Below, one piece after another: positions 18,015 to 27,108 of a stretch of DNA of 48,019 nucleotides. The notes under the pieces are model-generated. The model saw only the letters and a program-made list of their open reading frames with translations, was not told where the DNA came from and ran no database searches. The first letter of the stretch is position 1, and every line of letters starts with the position of its first letter. Position numbers and translations under genes: made by a program. This stretch comes from Pelagibacteraceae bacterium AG-365-D07 (GTDB lineage: Bacteria > Pseudomonadota > Alphaproteobacteria > Pelagibacterales > Pelagibacteraceae), in the NCBI GenBank assembly GCA_003280005.1, contig QCGH01000010.1, positions 1 to 48,019 of the forward strand, written 5' to 3'.

Positions 18015-18657
18015 AAATATTAATATCGATCAAAAATTGATCGATTATATATTCACTCACACAAGTAATTTACATCCTATTCAGAAAGAATTAATTAAAT
18101 ATAACGAAAATTTAGGTCATATTAAAAGACTCCAAATATCTATATTGCAAGCTAGTTTCTTACAATTTCTTATTAAATCAAGAAATATTAATAATTGTTT
18201 AGAAGTTGGAACTTTTACAGGTTACAGCACTTTATCAATGGCACTATCTCTAAATAAAAATGGAAAAATCCTTACTATAGATAAAGATAAAGAAAAAAAT
18301 ATGATTGCTAAAAGTTTTTTTAAAAAGGCAAAAGTTTTAAATAAAATTAAAACAGAAGTATCAAATGGTAACGACGCTTTAATAAAACTAATTAAAAATA
18401 AAAAAAAATATGATTTAATTTTGATTGATGCAGATAAAGAAAATTATATTAGCTATTTTGACAAATCTTTAAAATTATTGAATAAAAATGGCCTATTAGT
18501 TGTAGATAATATACTTTGGAAAGGTCAAGTAATAAATGTTAATTCCAAAGATAAATTAACTAATAAAATTAAAATGTTTAATCTACATGTAAAAAAATCT
18601 AAAATTAACAAATATATTCTTCCAATTGGTGATGGTTTTTATATTTGCTGGAAATAA
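18007..18657 (+). CDS. Class I SAM-dependent O-methyltransferase (cation-dependent type)
   Basis: The protein of 216 residues belongs to the COMT/CCoAOMT-like family that uses a divalent metal to methylate catechol-type hydroxyls. The SAM site is visible in [19 protein letters not shown] (about residue 60) and [24 protein letters not shown] and [11 protein letters not shown] supply the metal-binding Asp residues typical of the family. The substrate is unknown. It overlaps gatB by eight bases and abuts trhO, so it is probably cotranscribed. The C-terminal half is Lys/Asn-rich from base composition. Confidence 0.87.
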   Translation: MDKNINIDQKLIDYIFTHTSNLHPIQKELIKYNENLGHIKRLQISILQASFLQFLIKSRNINNCLEVGTFTGYSTLSMALSLNKNGKILTIDKDKEKNMIAKSFFKKAKVLNKIKTEVSNGNDALIKLIKNKKKYDLILIDADKENYISYFDKSLKLLNKNGLLVVDNILWKGQVINVNSKDKLTNKIKMFNLHVKKSKINKYILPIGDGFYICWK

Positions 18658-19554
18658 ATGATTACAGTCTTATCTTTTTATAAATTACAAGAAATTAAAA
18701 AATTAAAAATTCTTAAAAATTTATTGTTCAAGAAAATTAACTTCTTATCTATTAAAGGTTTAATTATACTTTCTCCCGAAGGTATTAATGGGACCCTTGC
18801 AGGCACTACAACTAATATTAATATTATAAAAAAAATAATTCTTAAAAATTTAAATATTTCTAAATTTGATATTCAAAATATAACAAAATCTAAGTTTATA
18901 CCTTTTTTAAAATTAAAAATTAAAATTAAGACTGAGGTAGTTCCCATAAATGAAAAATACAATTTTAAAAAAAATTTAAAAAAAAAATATCTTACGCCAT
19001 TACAATGGAACAAGTTTCTTGAACTTGAGAACTCAAAAATAATTGATGCTAGAAAGCCTTTTGAGTACAAAGTTGGTACTTTTAGAAAAGCAATTAATCC
19101 TAATACAAATAAATTTAGAGAATTTAAAAATTATCTTTCTACAATTAAAAAAGATGAACACATTGGTATGTTTTGTACAGGTGGAATTAGATGTGAAAAG
19201 GCATCCAATTATCTTTATAAAAATGGATTTAAAAATATTTATATGCTTAAGGGAGGAATTATTAATTATTTTAACAAAATAAAACCCAAAAATAGCAAAT
19301 GGAAAGGTGAATGCTTCGTTTTTGATAATAGAGTGACTATAAAAAAAGATGCCACACCTGGAACTTATGGGATATGTAATGGATGTAGAATGCCTATATC
19401 TGCTAAAGAAATGAAATCCTTTAAATATAAAATAGGCCTTTCTTGTCCTAAGTGTTATGACACATTATCAAATGATCAAATAAAAAGATTTACTATGCGT
19501 CACAATCAAATTGTAAATTCTAAAATAAATTTCAAATTTAGAGAAAAAAAATAA
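18658..19554 (+). CDS. trhO: tRNA uridine(34) hydroxylase TrhO (YceA-type rhodanese)
   Basis: TrhO hydroxylates wobble uridine 34 using oxygen, the first step to 5-oxyacetyl-type tRNA modification. The N-terminal acylphosphatase-like domain contains LSPEGINGTLAGT. The rhodanese domain has the expected active-site Cys173 in MFCTGGIRCEKASNYL. The C-terminal part has two CxxC pairs (GICNGCRMPIS and CPKCYDTL) that probably bind zinc. The length of 298 residues fits the shorter alphaproteobacterial form. The ATG follows the O-methyltransferase stop directly, and the MATE gene starts one base after its stop. Confidence 0.9.
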   Translation: MITVLSFYKLQEIKKLKILKNLLFKKINFLSIKGLIILSPEGINGTLAGTTTNINIIKKIILKNLNISKFDIQNITKSKFIPFLKLKIKIKTEVVPINEKYNFKKNLKKKYLTPLQWNKFLELENSKIIDARKPFEYKVGTFRKAINPNTNKFREFKNYLSTIKKDEHIGMFCTGGIRCEKASNYLYKNGFKNIYMLKGGIINYFNKIKPKNSKWKGECFVFDNRVTIKKDATPGTYGICNGCRMPISAKEMKSFKYKIGLSCPKCYDTLSNDQIKRFTMRHNQIVNSKINFKFREKK

Positions 19555-19555
19555 A

Positions 19556-20911
19556 ATGAACATTCTTACTGATAATATAAAAAAATTAATTAGGAGACTT
19601 GCAATTCCAGCAGTAGTAGGAACATTATTTCAAACTCTTTATAATGTTGTTGATACCTTTTTTGCTGGAAAAATCTCTCCAGAAGCCCTTTCAGCTTTAA
19701 GCAAATCTTTCCCTGTTTATTTTATAATTATTGCAACATCAATTGGAGTAACAGTTGCAGGGACTTCATTAATAGGAAACAGCATTGGAGAAAAAAATGA
19801 AAAAAATTCATTATTTTATTTTTCACACGTTGTATATTTTGCAATAATAATTTCGATAATAATCACTTTTTTAGGTCTCAATTATTCTGAAAAAATATTT
19901 ATTTTAATGGGTTCTAGTGAATATGTAACAAGCTTGGGTTTACAGTATACTGATATTATTTTTTATGGCTCAATAATCTTTATATTAGTTGTTGCAATAA
20001 ATTCTTTACTTCATGCAGAAGGAGATACAAAAACCTATAGAAATGTCTTAATTTTATCTTTTTTAATAAATATAATTTTAAATCCTATATTGATTTTTGG
20101 TTTTATGTTTATTCCTGCTTTTGGAGTCAAAGGAATTGCTATATCAACTTTAGTTGCACAGTTTGTTTCTTTTACCATAATTTTATTTAAAGTTTTAAAG
20201 AACAGTCGTGTAAAAAAAATTACAAGAGAATATTTATTACCCAAGTTGTATTATTTTAGAAATATATTTTTTCAGTCTATGCCTATAATAGTTTCTATAT
20301 GTGGATATTCGATTGCAGCAGGAATTATTTTCACCTACGTAGGAATATTCGGAGAATATGCTACCGCTGGTTATGGAGCTGGCACTAGAATCGAACAGGT
20401 CGTTTTACTTCCAATATTAGGAATTAATACTGCAATTATAACTATTATAGCTCAAAATTTTGGTGCAAAAAATCTAGATAGAGTTAAAGAAACATATATT
20501 GGCGCTATACAATATTCCTTAATGATAATGATTGCATGTTCATTATTAATTTTTATTTTTTCTAATCATATAACAAGTTTATTTTCTAACGATCAAACTG
20601 TAATAGAATATGGTGGCAAATATCTTCAAATTTCAGCTTTTGTTTTAACAGCCTATCCAATCTTCTTTTTATCTAATGGATGTTTTATGGCTTTAAAAAA
20701 GTCAGAATACGCAATGATATCTAATTTTTTTAGAAACGTTTTAAACCCCGTTTTAGTTTTTTACTTTGCATCTTTGTATAATGCTTCATTTGAGCAGTTC
20801 TTTTGGATCTGGGTTGTAATTAATTGGATATTTTCTATTACTTATTTTTTATTCACTTTTAATTATTTGAGATCAAAATTACAAGAAACTCGAGCTATCG
20901 TTAATCCATAG
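19556..20911 (+). CDS. MATE-family efflux transporter
   Basis: This multidrug and toxin extrusion family antiporter has 451 residues and about 12 predicted hydrophobic segments in two similar halves. The first half opens RRLAIPAVVGTLFQTLYNVVD and the second begins around QSMPIIVSICGYSIAAG. Family hallmarks include VDTFFAGKISPEALSALS and GAGTRIEQVVLLPILGIN. The substrate and coupling ion (Na+ or H+) cannot be decided from the sequence. It probably belongs to the gatCAB transcript. Its last 33 bases overlap the convergent soxG gene. Confidence 0.9.
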   Translation: MNILTDNIKKLIRRLAIPAVVGTLFQTLYNVVDTFFAGKISPEALSALSKSFPVYFIIIATSIGVTVAGTSLIGNSIGEKNEKNSLFYFSHVVYFAIIISIIITFLGLNYSEKIFILMGSSEYVTSLGLQYTDIIFYGSIIFILVVAINSLLHAEGDTKTYRNVLILSFLINIILNPILIFGFMFIPAFGVKGIAISTLVAQFVSFTIILFKVLKNSRVKKITREYLLPKLYYFRNIFFQSMPIIVSICGYSIAAGIIFTYVGIFGEYATAGYGAGTRIEQVVLLPILGINTAIITIIAQNFGAKNLDRVKETYIGAIQYSLMIMIACSLLIFIFSNHITSLFSNDQTVIEYGGKYLQISAFVLTAYPIFFLSNGCFMALKKSEYAMISNFFRNVLNPVLVFYFASLYNASFEQFFWIWVVINWIFSITYFLFTFNYLRSKLQETRAIVNP

Positions 20912-21424
20912 CCAAAGATGTTCTGAAAAGGATTTTCTCACAAATAAGTTTACATTATTTGTATCATTGTGATGAAGAATAACATCAATATGATTTAATA
21001 GAGTTTGAACTACGACATTATTTGTGTTTTTAAATTTATTAAAGTCAAATGGTGAACCTTTTGATAGAACTTCAAAAACATTTTTGCCTTTTAAATTTAT
21101 TAATACCCATTGATCACTTACATCAGTGACGGAACCCAAGTTTAGCTTTGATATTTCAGAGTCTAAAGACAGTTTTAGATTTTTATCAATGTCTCTACCA
21201 TAAACCATCCATTCATCAGGGCTTAGCCATAATGCGCTAATATTTTTAATAGTTGCGCTGGAATTTGCCTCCGTAGGCAACATAATAGATAAAATTTTTC
21301 CAATTTTTGTAAAAAATTCTCTACTTTTTCCTCTTAGATTTAACTTAATAATTGGTTCCACCAAGTTTAATTGTAAATTTGGAAACTCTTTTTTTTCAAT
21401 TTTTGGGTAATTAATATTAAGCAT
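20879..21424 (-). CDS. soxG: Sarcosine oxidase gamma subunit
   Basis: SoxG (181 residues) is the structural gamma subunit of heterotetrameric sarcosine oxidase and has a fold related to the glycine cleavage T protein. Family traits are the ALWLSPDEWMVYG segment, SVTDVSDQWVLINLKG, VLSKGSPFD, and the C-terminal RKSFSEHLWLWI. It is the last gene of the soxB-soxD-soxA-soxG operon and overlaps soxA by eight bases. Its 3' end overlaps the convergent MATE gene by 33 bases, so the C-terminus shares coding DNA with a membrane transporter. Confidence 0.92.
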   Translation of the reverse strand: MLNINYPKIEKKEFPNLQLNLVEPIIKLNLRGKSREFFTKIGKILSIMLPTEANSSATIKNISALWLSPDEWMVYGRDIDKNLKLSLDSEISKLNLGSVTDVSDQWVLINLKGKNVFEVLSKGSPFDFNKFKNTNNVVVQTLLNHIDVILHHNDTNNVNLFVRKSFSEHLWLWINDSSSFL

Positions 21425-24422
21425 TTAATCTCTCATTTTTACTATCAAAAAATATATAATCAGAAACAGTAACTTTTATGGTTTTATCTTTCATTGGTAC
21501 AAGAAGTTTTTGACCTTTAAGCTTCTTACCGTTTTTAATAACTGCTAAAGCTATTGATTTATTTAAATTTGGACTAAAATAACTTGATGTTACATGGCCA
21601 AGCATTTCTATTGGTTGTTTTTTTTCATCTTGTACTATTTGAGCTCCTTCTTCTAAAACTTCATTTGGGTTATCTGTTAATAATCCTACTAACTGTTTTC
21701 TATCTTCACGCATAGTATCACTTCTGTATAATGATCTTTTTCCAATAAAATCATATTTTTTTTTACTTACTATCCAGTCCATTTGAAGATCTATAGGTGT
21801 CATTGTTCCATCTGTATCTTGACCAACAATTATAAAACCCTTTTCAGCTCTTAATAAGTGCATTGTTTCTGTTCCATATGGTGTAATGTTAAACTCTTTT
21901 CCTTCATCCATACATTTTTCCCACAATGATTTACCATACTTAGATTCAATATTTATTTCATAGCTGTGTTCTCCAGTAAAACTTATCCTCATTATTCTAC
22001 AATTTATCCCATCCAATTCAGCATTTTTAAACGACATATGTGGAAAATTTTCATCATTGAATTCAACCTTTGGAAATAATTTCTTTAAAATATTTTTTGA
22101 ATTAGGTCCGCACACACTTGCAGTTGCATATTGATCAGTTACAGATGTTAGCCAAACATCTAATTCTGGCCACTCAGTTTGCAAGTAATCTTCTAATTTT
22201 GAAAGAACATTTGCGGCACCACCAGTTGTAGTTGTCATCACATAATGATTTTCATCCAATCTTGTAGTTACACCATCATCATAAACCATTCCATCTTCAT
22301 TTAGCATTAGGCCATATCTACATTTACCTATACCGAGTTTTGACCAAGCATTTGTATAAACCCTATTTAAAAATTCAGATGCATCAGTTCCTTTAATATC
22401 AATTTTACCAAGTGTAGAAGCATCTAATATTCCTGCGCTTTCTCTAGCGGCTTTACTTTCACGTTGCACTGCTTGATGTATACTTTCATCATCCATAGGA
22501 TAATACCAGGCTCTTTTCCATTGTCCTACATTTTCAAATTTAGCTTTACGATTTTCATGCCATGCATGCATAGGTGTTTTTCTAGCTATATCAAAAAAGG
22601 TTCCTACATTTCTTCCTACAATTGTTCCAAAAGTTAATGGTGTATATGGTGGTCTAAAAGTAGTAGTCCCCAAGGTTCCCATTTTAACACCTGCAGTTTC
22701 GGAAATGATTCCTAGCGCGTGCATATTTGCAAGTTTTCCTTGATCTGTTCCCATGCCGGTTGTTGTATATCTTTTGACATGTTCTATAGATCTAAAACCT
22801 TCTCTCATTGCAAGTTTTATATCTTTAGCAGTTGAGTCATTTTGAAAATCTAAAAACGGTTTTGTTTTACCTAATGGCTTATCATTAGGTAGTAACCATA
22901 TATTTTTACTTTCTTTTTGTTTGGGACAATTAACTTTTAGAAGATCAAAATCTGTTAAAGATAACGATAAAAAATTTTTACACTCTGAAATTGTGTTTTT
23001 AATAACATCATCTAACTCAAAATCTCCATTACAAGAACCAATACTAATTTGATCAGATGTTGTAACGTTTGGTAGAAAAACTTGATCAGAATCCCTAAAT
23101 TTTAACTTACCTCCTGATTGAGTAAATAAGTGTACCATAGGTGTCCAACCACCACTTATAGATAAATTATCACAAACTAAATTTATTTTACTATCAATAA
23201 CATTAGTGCCATCTTCAGACATTTTCATTATTTGAATAGACTTAATTCTACGATAACCTGCAGTGTTTACAACAGTGTGGTTCCAATAAATTTTTATACC
23301 TGCATCTTTTGCATTTTTTACTAATATTGATGAAGAGTTATTTCTTATATCTACAATAGAAACATTTATGCCCTTTTTATTTAAAGATATTGCAGTTTCG
23401 TATGCGGAATCATTATTTGTAAAAATTATATTTTTATTTCCACACCTTACGCCAAAATAATCGATATATTTTTTAACAGAATTAGCTAACATTACTCCTG
23501 GTCTGTCATTATTATTAAATATCAAAGGTCTTTCTATAGCTCCTGTTGCAAGAATTACTTTTTTAGCTCTTATTTTCCATAATCTTTGCCGTAATTTATT
23601 TGATCTTTCATTTAAAGATTTATGGTCAGCTAAATTTTCTCTCGCTAACAAATAATTATAACTATGGTAAGCGGCTAAACTGGTTCTGTGTTTGATTATT
23701 AAATTTTTCTTATTTTTTATTTTTTTAATTTGATTATTTAACCAAACAGAAGATATTTCATCATTGATTTTAAAATTTTCATCATCTTGAAAAATTGTTG
23801 AACCACCAAGTGAGTTTTTATCATCAATTAAAACTGTATTATTTCCATTATCTGAAGAAATACTTGCTGCAATTATTCCAGAAATACCACCTCCAACAAC
23901 TAGGACATCGCAATGTAAATGATTATGATCGTATAATTCTGGATCAGGCTGAGTGGGGGATTTGCCCAAACCTGCGGACATTCTTATTGCTGGTTCATAC
24001 AGACTGTACCAAAGTTTTTTTGGCCACATAAATGTTTTGTAATAGAATCCTGCTGGAATAACAGGTGAAATAAAATTATTTATACCTCCAACATCAAACT
24101 CTACACTTGGCCAACAATTTTGACTTGATGCTTCTAAACCTTCATATATTTCTTGCTCTGTGGCTCTTACATTTGGCTCAGTAAAAGAACCAGTTCCACC
24201 TATTTGTACTATTGCGTTAGGCTCTTCTGACCCGCAGGTCATTATTCCTCTTGGACGGTGATATTTAAAACTTCTTCCAATTAAGTGGATTCCATTAGAT
24301 AAAAGAGCAGAGGCTAACGTATCACCTTTATAGCCATAATATTTTTTACCATTATATTTAAAAGATATCCTATTAGTTTTATCTAAGAATTTTGTTTCTA
24401 ATGATCTAAAATTTTCTGACAT
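21417..24422 (-). CDS. soxA: Sarcosine oxidase alpha subunit
   Basis: The large subunit (1001 residues) binds NAD+ and tetrahydrofolate and works with SoxB, which holds the flavins. The N-terminal ferredoxin-like region has YYGYKGDTLASALLSNG and SFKYHRPRGIMTCG. A Rossmann domain follows with VLVVGGGISGIIAASISS near residue 175, then a second NAD-binding half. The C-terminal 400 residues resemble the aminomethyltransferase GcvT (GILDASTLGKIDIKG, FTGEHSYEINI, GTETMHLLRAEKG), where formaldehyde from the N-methyl group is captured as methylene-tetrahydrofolate. Length and domain order are typical. It starts three bases after the soxD stop. Confidence 0.97.
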   Translation of the reverse strand: MSENFRSLETKFLDKTNRISFKYNGKKYYGYKGDTLASALLSNGIHLIGRSFKYHRPRGIMTCGSEEPNAIVQIGGTGSFTEPNVRATEQEIYEGLEASSQNCWPSVEFDVGGINNFISPVIPAGFYYKTFMWPKKLWYSLYEPAIRMSAGLGKSPTQPDPELYDHNHLHCDVLVVGGGISGIIAASISSDNGNNTVLIDDKNSLGGSTIFQDDENFKINDEISSVWLNNQIKKIKNKKNLIIKHRTSLAAYHSYNYLLARENLADHKSLNERSNKLRQRLWKIRAKKVILATGAIERPLIFNNNDRPGVMLANSVKKYIDYFGVRCGNKNIIFTNNDSAYETAISLNKKGINVSIVDIRNNSSSILVKNAKDAGIKIYWNHTVVNTAGYRRIKSIQIMKMSEDGTNVIDSKINLVCDNLSISGGWTPMVHLFTQSGGKLKFRDSDQVFLPNVTTSDQISIGSCNGDFELDDVIKNTISECKNFLSLSLTDFDLLKVNCPKQKESKNIWLLPNDKPLGKTKPFLDFQNDSTAKDIKLAMREGFRSIEHVKRYTTTGMGTDQGKLANMHALGIISETAGVKMGTLGTTTFRPPYTPLTFGTIVGRNVGTFFDIARKTPMHAWHENRKAKFENVGQWKRAWYYPMDDESIHQAVQRESKAARESAGILDASTLGKIDIKGTDASEFLNRVYTNAWSKLGIGKCRYGLMLNEDGMVYDDGVTTRLDENHYVMTTTTGGAANVLSKLEDYLQTEWPELDVWLTSVTDQYATASVCGPNSKNILKKLFPKVEFNDENFPHMSFKNAELDGINCRIMRISFTGEHSYEINIESKYGKSLWEKCMDEGKEFNITPYGTETMHLLRAEKGFIIVGQDTDGTMTPIDLQMDWIVSKKKYDFIGKRSLYRSDTMREDRKQLVGLLTDNPNEVLEEGAQIVQDEKKQPIEMLGHVTSSYFSPNLNKSIALAVIKNGKKLKGQKLLVPMKDKTIKVTVSDYIFFDSKNERLNA

Positions 24423-24425
24423 AAG

Positions 24426-24701
24426 TTATTTAGTAGGGGGTTTCTCTCCCATCTTATATACAGCATGTATTTTATCATTTGATGTATCTCTGATTACATT
24501 GAACCATTTTCTACAACCATGAGCATGGTTCCACCTCTCAAATTGAACACCTTTAATATTTTTTCTCATAAATAAAAAATCTGCCCATTCATCATCACTT
24601 AATTCGGTAGGTTGTTTAGGCCTAACTATATGTGCCTCTCCGCCTGCGGAAAATTCACTTTGATCTCTTTCACCACAAAATGGACAAGTTATAATAAACA
24701 T
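24426..24701 (-). CDS. soxD: Sarcosine oxidase delta subunit
   Basis: This 91-residue zinc protein of the heterotetrameric sarcosine oxidase keeps the conserved CPFCGERDQSEF near the N-terminus and HAHGCRKWFNVIRDT, which supply the Cys/His zinc ligands. GGEAHIVRP, DDEWADFLFMR and the C-terminal YKMGEKP also match the family. The length is typical. Its ATG shares one base with the soxB stop and soxA follows after three bases, as in characterised sox operons. Confidence 0.96.
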   Translation of the reverse strand: MFIITCPFCGERDQSEFSAGGEAHIVRPKQPTELSDDEWADFLFMRKNIKGVQFERWNHAHGCRKWFNVIRDTSNDKIHAVYKMGEKPPTK

Positions 24702-25954
24702 TAGTGTGCTACTGCAGCTGCGCCGTGTTCATCTACGAGATCACCACTTACAAATCTATTTATGTTGAAAGAGGCATTTAATTTATGTGGTTCATCATTC
24801 GCAATAGTATGAGCAAATAAATCTCCTGAACCAGGAGTAGCTTTAAAGCCTCCAGTGCCCCAACCACAATTAAAATATAAACCTTTAATATTTGTTTTAC
24901 TAATAATTGGACTCGCATCAGGGCAAATATCAACAATTCCTCCCCATTGTCTTAACATTTTCATTCTACTGAAAATTGGATAAAGTTCTAAAATTGCTTT
25001 TAAAGTCCCTTCCACGACATCATGACTACCCCTTTGAGTATAAGAAACATATGCATCTGTTCCTGCGCCAATGACTAATTCACCCTTATCTGATTGACTT
25101 ACATAAGCATGAACAGCATTAGACATTACAACGGTATCTATAATTGGTTTTACAGGTTCAGAAACTAATGCTTGAAGCGGTTTACTTTCAAGTGGCAACC
25201 TAATACCAGCCATGTTCGCTATTACACTTGAATGTCCAGCGGCAACAACACCAATTTTTTTTGTTTTAATAAATCCTTTGGTTGTATCTATACCTTCAAC
25301 AGTATCACCGTATCTTTTAATTCCTTTTACCTCACAATTTTGAATTATATCTACACCCATAGCATCTGCGGCTCTAGCATATCCCCAAGCAACAGCATCG
25401 TGTCTAGCAGTTCCAGCTCTTCGTTGAAGTGTGCCTCCCAAAACAGGGTATCTAATATCAGGAGATGTATTTATAATTGGACAAAATTTTTTAACTTCCT
25501 CAGTAGTTAGCCACACTGCATCAATTCCATTTAATCTATTTGCGTGAGTTCTTCTTTTTAAATCTCTTACATCTTGAAGGTTATGTGCGAGATTCATAAC
25601 TCCTCTTTGACTAAACATCACATTGTAATTAATTTCTTGTGATAAGTTTTCCCATAATTTAAGCGCATGATCATATAAACCTGCACTTGCGTCCCAAAGA
25701 TAATTTGATCTTATAATAGTTGTATTACGACCAGTATTTCCACCACCAATCCAACCTTTTTCAACAACAGCAATATTTTTCATATTGTGTTTTTTAGCTA
25801 GGTAAAAAGCAGTAGCTAATCCATGTCCGCCACCTCCAATAATAATGGCATCATATTCTTTTTTTGGTTCGGGATCTCTCCATGCTTGATGCCAGTTCTC
25901 ATGATAAGACAGAGAATTCTTTAATAGCGAAAATATTGAATAATTATTTTTCAT
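24701..25954 (-). CDS. soxB: Sarcosine oxidase beta subunit
   Basis: SoxB oxidises sarcosine (N-methylglycine) to glycine using noncovalent FAD and covalently bound FMN. The dinucleotide motif [20 protein letters not shown] is near residue 34. The [20 protein letters not shown] region is highly conserved. [11 protein letters not shown] contains His185, the expected FMN attachment residue. The ATG at 25954 (417 residues) gives the family N-terminus [14 protein letters not shown]; the upstream GTG at 26011 would reach almost to the tRNA and is rejected. It is the first gene of soxBDAG. A palindrome and candidate promoter lie just upstream. Confidence 0.95.
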   Translation of the reverse strand: MKNNYSIFSLLKNSLSYHENWHQAWRDPEPKKEYDAIIIGGGGHGLATAFYLAKKHNMKNIAVVEKGWIGGGNTGRNTTIIRSNYLWDASAGLYDHALKLWENLSQEINYNVMFSQRGVMNLAHNLQDVRDLKRRTHANRLNGIDAVWLTTEEVKKFCPIINTSPDIRYPVLGGTLQRRAGTARHDAVAWGYARAADAMGVDIIQNCEVKGIKRYGDTVEGIDTTKGFIKTKKIGVVAAGHSSVIANMAGIRLPLESKPLQALVSEPVKPIIDTVVMSNAVHAYVSQSDKGELVIGAGTDAYVSYTQRGSHDVVEGTLKAILELYPIFSRMKMLRQWGGIVDICPDASPIISKTNIKGLYFNCGWGTGGFKATPGSGDLFAHTIANDEPHKLNASFNINRFVSGDLVDEHGAAAVAH

Positions 25955-25970
25955 ATTTTTCTCATAATTA

Positions 25971-26003
25971 CTTGATAAATATTGAATATTCAATGATTTC
26001 AAG
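25971..26003. promoter_or_regulatory. Candidate sox operator: palindrome inside a predicted promoter
   Basis: ATTGAATATTCAAT at 25981-25994 is a perfect 14-base palindrome. It is flanked by CTTGA (25971-25975) and TCAAG (25999-26003), a second inverted pair offset by one base. On the minus strand it occupies most of the spacer of a candidate promoter for soxB: TTGAAA (26002-25997), 17 bases, TTTATC (25979-25974), with transcription expected about 13 bases before the ATG. On the plus strand TTGAAT (25982-25987), 17 bases, TACACA could serve the tRNA. The palindrome is visible directly; a regulator binding it is inference. Confidence 0.45.
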
Positions 26004-26018
26004 TTACACACTACTTAA

Positions 26019-26113
26019 GGAAGGATGGGTGAGTTGGTTTAAACCAGCGGTTTGCTAAACCGCCGTACGTTTGAAAAGGCGTACCGAGGGTTCGAATCCC
26101 TCTCCTTCCGCCA
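26019..26113 (+). tRNA. tRNA-Ser, anticodon GCU, CCA encoded
   Basis: The 95-base gene folds as a class II tRNA. The acceptor stem GGAAGGA (26019-26025) pairs with TCCTTCC (26103-26109), with discriminator G at 26110 and encoded CCA at 26111-26113. The anticodon stem GCGGT/ACCGC (26047-26051 and 26059-26063) encloses the loop TTGCTAA, giving anticodon GCT at 26054-26056, which reads AGC and AGU serine codons. The long variable arm (about 26065-26086) and the T arm with GGTTCGAATCC confirm tRNA-Ser. A run of seven T at 26127-26133 is the only terminator-like element, and it lies within the end of the convergent methyltransferase gene. Confidence 0.98.
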
Positions 26114-26123
26114 TTATATTGCA

Positions 26124-26960
26124 TTATTTTTTTAGAGCATAGATAACTTTACGTTTAAAAAAACCACTCATATCAAAATTAATGTAGATTTCCTTAAGTC
26201 CTATGTCATTTTTTCGCATTTGTTTGTTCGAACATAAAATCTTGAGTTCAGATATTTTAAAACCAGATTTATTGAAAAAATTTTTAAGATCTCTAAAACG
26301 GTATTCATTTTCACCATTCATCCTTCGAGTTATCTTTTTATTTATTGGAAAAAAATTATTTTTTTTAAAATTTTTATCATAAACGTGGTCTAACATTTTT
26401 TTAATCTCAAAATTTTTTGTTTCATTATTATGAGCTCTATCAACCACAAATAAAAAACTATTTTTTTTTAAAACTCTTTTAATTTCTTTTAGAGTTCTAA
26501 TTGGGTTTAAAGAATGATGCAAGCTATCCCATATAATTGCAAAATCGATCGTATTGTCTTTTAACTTTATTTTATTAAAGTCGCCCACAACCGAGACAAC
26601 CTTTTTAGTATTTTTTTTCAATATTTTTTTTTTAACTATTGGTTGACAGTATCGGACTGCATTTTCAACCATCTCACAACAATAAATTTTTTTTACTTTT
26701 TTAGATAACGCTATAGTTGATGAAATTATACCTGGTCCACCACCCAAATCAATTCCATAGCCTTTAACTTTCTTTTTAAATATTTTGGAATGATTTAAAA
26801 TTTTTATTATTTCTTTTTTTCCTATATTGGTATAATTTTTCTCGATTTGCTTGTAACCTTTATTTGATAATACCTTAGCTAATTTATTATTTCCTTTGTA
26901 TTCAAAATTTTGTTTTAACTTTTTATCTATTTTCCAGTCAATATATTGATTATTTATCAT
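26124..26960 (-). CDS. SAM-dependent methyltransferase, substrate unknown
   Basis: The SAM-binding core is recognisable: GYGIDLGGGPGIISSTIAL (motif I), CCEMVENAVRY, VSVVGDFNKIKLKDNTIDFA and IIWDSLHHSLNPIRTLKEIKR, as in the methyltransferase 11/25 type. The ATG at 26960 (278 residues) is preferred. The longest frame begins at a TTG at 26996 that leaves only about ten bases after the predicted promoter. The C-terminal third is extremely Lys/Asn-rich and shows no family motif I know. It lies alone between a tRNA gene and slt, with about 150 bases of gap upstream, and looks like an accessory gene. No substrate or pathway can be assigned. Confidence 0.8.
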   Translation of the reverse strand: MINNQYIDWKIDKKLKQNFEYKGNNKLAKVLSNKGYKQIEKNYTNIGKKEIIKILNHSKIFKKKVKGYGIDLGGGPGIISSTIALSKKVKKIYCCEMVENAVRYCQPIVKKKILKKNTKKVVSVVGDFNKIKLKDNTIDFAIIWDSLHHSLNPIRTLKEIKRVLKKNSFLFVVDRAHNNETKNFEIKKMLDHVYDKNFKKNNFFPINKKITRRMNGENEYRFRDLKNFFNKSGFKISELKILCSNKQMRKNDIGLKEIYINFDMSGFFKRKVIYALKK

Positions 26961-27012
26961 ATGCTGAAAATTACTCGAATATAACTTAATATTCAATGAT
27001 ATAGCTTTAATA

Positions 27013-27040
27013 ATTATAAATATAGCTGGTTAACTACCAA
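27013..27040 (-). promoter_or_regulatory. Candidate sigma-70 promoter for the methyltransferase gene
   Basis: On the minus strand TTGGTA (27040-27035) is followed after 16 bases by a perfect TATAAT (27018-27013). Transcription would start near 27006, leaving a leader of about 46 bases to the ATG at 26960. The rest of the gap (27041-27108) holds a 12-base palindrome GTTTAATTAAAC at 27053-27064 and no hairpin with a T run that could end slt transcription. Confidence 0.4.
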
Positions 27041-27108
27041 TATACTTCATTAGTTTAATTAAACACCTAATTTCAAAAGACATATCTAAAATTAACTTTG
27101 GCTTTTTC

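Noticed and set aside
25985-27000. 13-base direct repeat around tRNA-Ser and the methyltransferase as attachment sites of an integrated element
   Set aside because: There is no integrase, the repeat does not include the tRNA 3' end, and AT-rich 13-mers recur by chance in a window of this size. Kept only as a supporting remark.
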